Shown piece after piece: positions 5,745-7,044 of a DNA stretch of 7,044 nt (position 1 is the stretch's first letter; the number at the start of each line of letters is the position of its first letter). Position numbers and translations under genes: made by a program. Under the pieces are notes generated by a model. The model saw nothing but the letters and a program-made list of their open reading frames with translations, was not told the origin of the DNA and searched no databases. The stretch comes from Acidobacteriota bacterium (GTDB lineage Bacteria > Actinomycetota > Actinomycetes > Actinomycetales > Micrococcaceae): positions 1-7,044 of the forward strand of contig JABBNV010000142.1 in assembly GCA_019352125.1 (NCBI GenBank), written 5' to 3'.

Positions 5745-5767
5745 GCGCTAGCGGGCAATGCTAGTGC
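5745..5767. terminator. Small hairpin between convergent dhaM and mutY
   Basis: GCGCTAGC (5745-5752) pairs with GCTAGTGC (5760-5767), 8 bp with one G-U, around a 7-base loop. It covers the mutY stop codon. In this 37-base convergent gap it could serve both strands, but it is short and lacks T-runs. Confidence 0.3.
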
Positions 5768-6753
5768 GGCAGGGTTAGGCCCTGGTCCGAGGACTTGGCC
5801 AGTCCGTCCGTGCAGAGGGACGTGACCACGCGGTCCAGTTGTTCGGTAGACACATTGAGCTTGGCTAGTCCGGTCAGGGCCACACGAACGTTGCTCCCGT
5901 GGTGGGCTAGAGCTGCAGAATCCAGTTCCACCGCAACGGTATTGCGAAAAAGGGCCAGATCAACCGGGGCGTTTGCTGAACGCAAGACTGCCATCACGGC
6001 GCCGCGTACCTGCCGGTCAGTTCCGGCCCAAGGCTGCCCCTTCGGCACGTAATCCGGCAAGGGGGAGCCCGCCGCCAGCCACGCGCAGTCACTGGCAACC
6101 GGGCAGCGCTCGCAGTCCGGCTTCCGTGCAGTGCAGACCAGAGCACCCAGTTCCATCACTGCGGCATTCCACCGCACGGAGGCAGCGGCGTCCTCGGGCA
6201 GGACGTTCTCCGCAAGGCGCATCTCAACTGCTGTGAGCGCTGGCGCAGGGAGAGCCTTGCCGATCAACAGCCGTGCCAGGACTCGCCGTATGTTCGTGTC
6301 CACCACGGTTTCTCGCTGCCCATAGGCGAAGGCAGCCACGGCAGCGGCGGTGTAATTGCCGATGCCGGGCAGGCTCAGGAGCGTTGAAAACTGTGCCGGG
6401 ACAACGTCGTCGTGCTTGTTCGAAATTTCAACCGCAGCCGCGTGCAGGCGCAACGCCCTGCGCGGGTAGCCCAACCTGCCCCACGCGCGCACAGCCTCGC
6501 CGCTGGACTCCGCGGCCAGGGCGGAGGGTGTCGGCCAGCGTTCCAGCCACTGATGCCATACCGGGAGCACGCGCACCACGGGCGTCTGCTGCAGCATGAT
6601 TTCGCTGACCAACACGCCCCACGCTGAGCAATCAGGGCTACGCCACGGCAGGTCACGGGCGCTGGCTGCAAACCAGTTGCTCAGCGCATTGTGCAGGGCG
6701 GGCAGCTTGGATTCTGGCTCGAATGTTGTGGTTTTGATGGGATCCAGCCTAAT
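5761..6753 (-). CDS. mutY: A/G-specific adenine glycosylase MutY (5' end uncertain)
   Basis: Base-excision repair enzyme that removes adenine mispaired with 8-oxoguanine. The catalytic Glu lies in SEIMLQQTP (codon 6601-6603) and the catalytic Asp in VVDTNIRRVL (codon 6298-6300). The helix-hairpin-helix is LPGIGNYTAAAVAAFAYG. Four Cys, spaced C-x6-C-x2-C-x5-C (6135 down to 6085), bind the 4Fe-4S cluster. After the cluster only about 105 residues remain, with no NUDIX-like domain, as in short actinobacterial MutY (M. tuberculosis about 304). A GTG at 6613-6615 would drop the conserved N-terminus, but the frame continues upstream through NWFAASARDLPWR, a clear MutY segment, so the real start lies beyond about 6690. 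No ATG, GTG or TTG exists there; the coordinates give the full open frame to 6753. Candidate starts are ATT (6753), CTG (6747) or ATC (6738), giving 325-330 residues. It stands alone, convergent to dhaM. Confidence 0.9.
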   Translation of the reverse strand: MRLDPIKTTTFEPESKLPALHNALSNWFAASARDLPWRSPDCSAWGVLVSEIMLQQTPVVRVLPVWHQWLERWPTPSALAAESSGEAVRAWGRLGYPRRALRLHAAAVEISNKHDDVVPAQFSTLLSLPGIGNYTAAAVAAFAYGQRETVVDTNIRRVLARLLIGKALPAPALTAVEMRLAENVLPEDAAASVRWNAAVMELGALVCTARKPDCERCPVASDCAWLAAGSPLPDYVPKGQPWAGTDRQVRGAVMAVLRSANAPVDLALFRNTVAVELDSAALAHHGSNVRVALTGLAKLNVSTEQLDRVVTSLCTDGLAKSSDQGLTLPH

Positions 6754-6896
6754 TCAATAATGCATTCTCACAACACCGTCCTACCGCACCATTCAATGTC
6801 TTCTGCGCCCGGTGTGTGAGCGGTGCCATAGGCACATCCGTGCGGCTGGCGGCGTGGTGGCTTAGCTCCGGCGCGTGAGTTCTTTAGGGTGGAACC

Positions 6897-7044
6897 ATGG
6901 CAGCGAACTCCAGCGGGAACACCCCACGCTCTGGCGCGCCACAACGACCCTCAGCGCGCGTTTTACGCCGACGCCGGGCGGTGTTCTTTGGCGGGTTGGC
7001 AGTGATTTTTGTAGTGCTCGCCGTCACGGCTATTGTGTTGATCC
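6897..7044 (+). CDS. N-terminus of a membrane-anchored protein of unknown family (3' truncated)
   Basis: A 49-codon start of a gene that runs off the window. ATG 6897 has AGGGTGGA (6886-6893) as ribosome binding site. The first 28 residues are polar and basic, rich in Ser, Pro and Arg, ending in the cluster RVLRRRRA. A hydrophobic stretch follows from about residue 29 to the window end (VFFGGLAVIFVVLAVTAIVL). This pattern fits a signal anchor or first transmembrane helix with a cytoplasmic N-terminus, or a long signal peptide. The family cannot be named from this fragment. It is divergent from mutY, with about 140 bp between them. Confidence 0.75.
   Translation, partial: MAANSSGNTPRSGAPQRPSARVLRRRRAVFFGGLAVIFVVLAVTAIVLI

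Noticed and set aside
6823..6835. GTGCC-ATA-GGCAC hairpin in the mutY divergent region
   Set aside because: Five base pairs are too few to call, and no promoter or regulator motif coincides with it.
1..7044. tRNA, rRNA, CRISPR array, insertion sequence or prophage signals
   Set aside because: No cloverleaf, regularly spaced repeats, transposase or integrase coding, or terminal inverted repeats with target duplication were seen.

Overview
The window looks like chromosome from a moderately GC-rich actinobacterium, most likely a member of the Micrococcaceae close to Arthrobacter. The reasons are a ClpC close in sequence to mycobacterial ClpC1, a short stand-alone GNAT-type N-acetylglutamate synthase, GTG starts, a two-domain DhaM with a C-terminal HPr domain, and a short MutY with no NUDIX domain. 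The genus is an inference from recalled protein families; no search was run.

Layout. Positions 1-1635 hold the 3' two-thirds of clpC, cut by the window edge just after the first Walker B motif. A long strand-specific hairpin follows, then a tiny acidic protein gene (1775-1993), a terminator-like hairpin, and an argA-type acetyltransferase gene (2083-2589). Next comes a probable one-helix membrane mini-protein (about 2687-2812) whose start is unclear, then a 58-residue CsbD-family stress protein (2971-3147). After another strong hairpin and a promoter-like region, the dhaK-dhaL-dhaM operon (3373-5723) is packed with zero or negative spacing. It encodes a PTS-type dihydroxyacetone kinase. mutY lies convergently on the minus strand (5761 to about 6753), and a divergent membrane-anchored protein starts at 6897 and runs off the end.

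How the genes work together. ClpC (protein quality control), the acidic mini-protein and CsbD suggest a stress-flavoured stretch, but the hairpins between genes suggest mostly separate transcripts. DhaK binds dihydroxyacetone, DhaL carries ADP/ATP, and DhaM passes phosphate from the general PTS to DhaL. Enzyme I is not in the window. MutY is unrelated DNA repair.

Most of the window is ordinary core genome, and I see no convincing new multi-gene system. The points worth a second look are small: mutY has no usable standard start codon, and its only upstream in-frame ATG is followed by a TGA; a membrane mini-ORF appears one base out of frame with a good ribosome binding site; two overlapping hairpins compete just before argA; and repeats cluster around the dha promoter.
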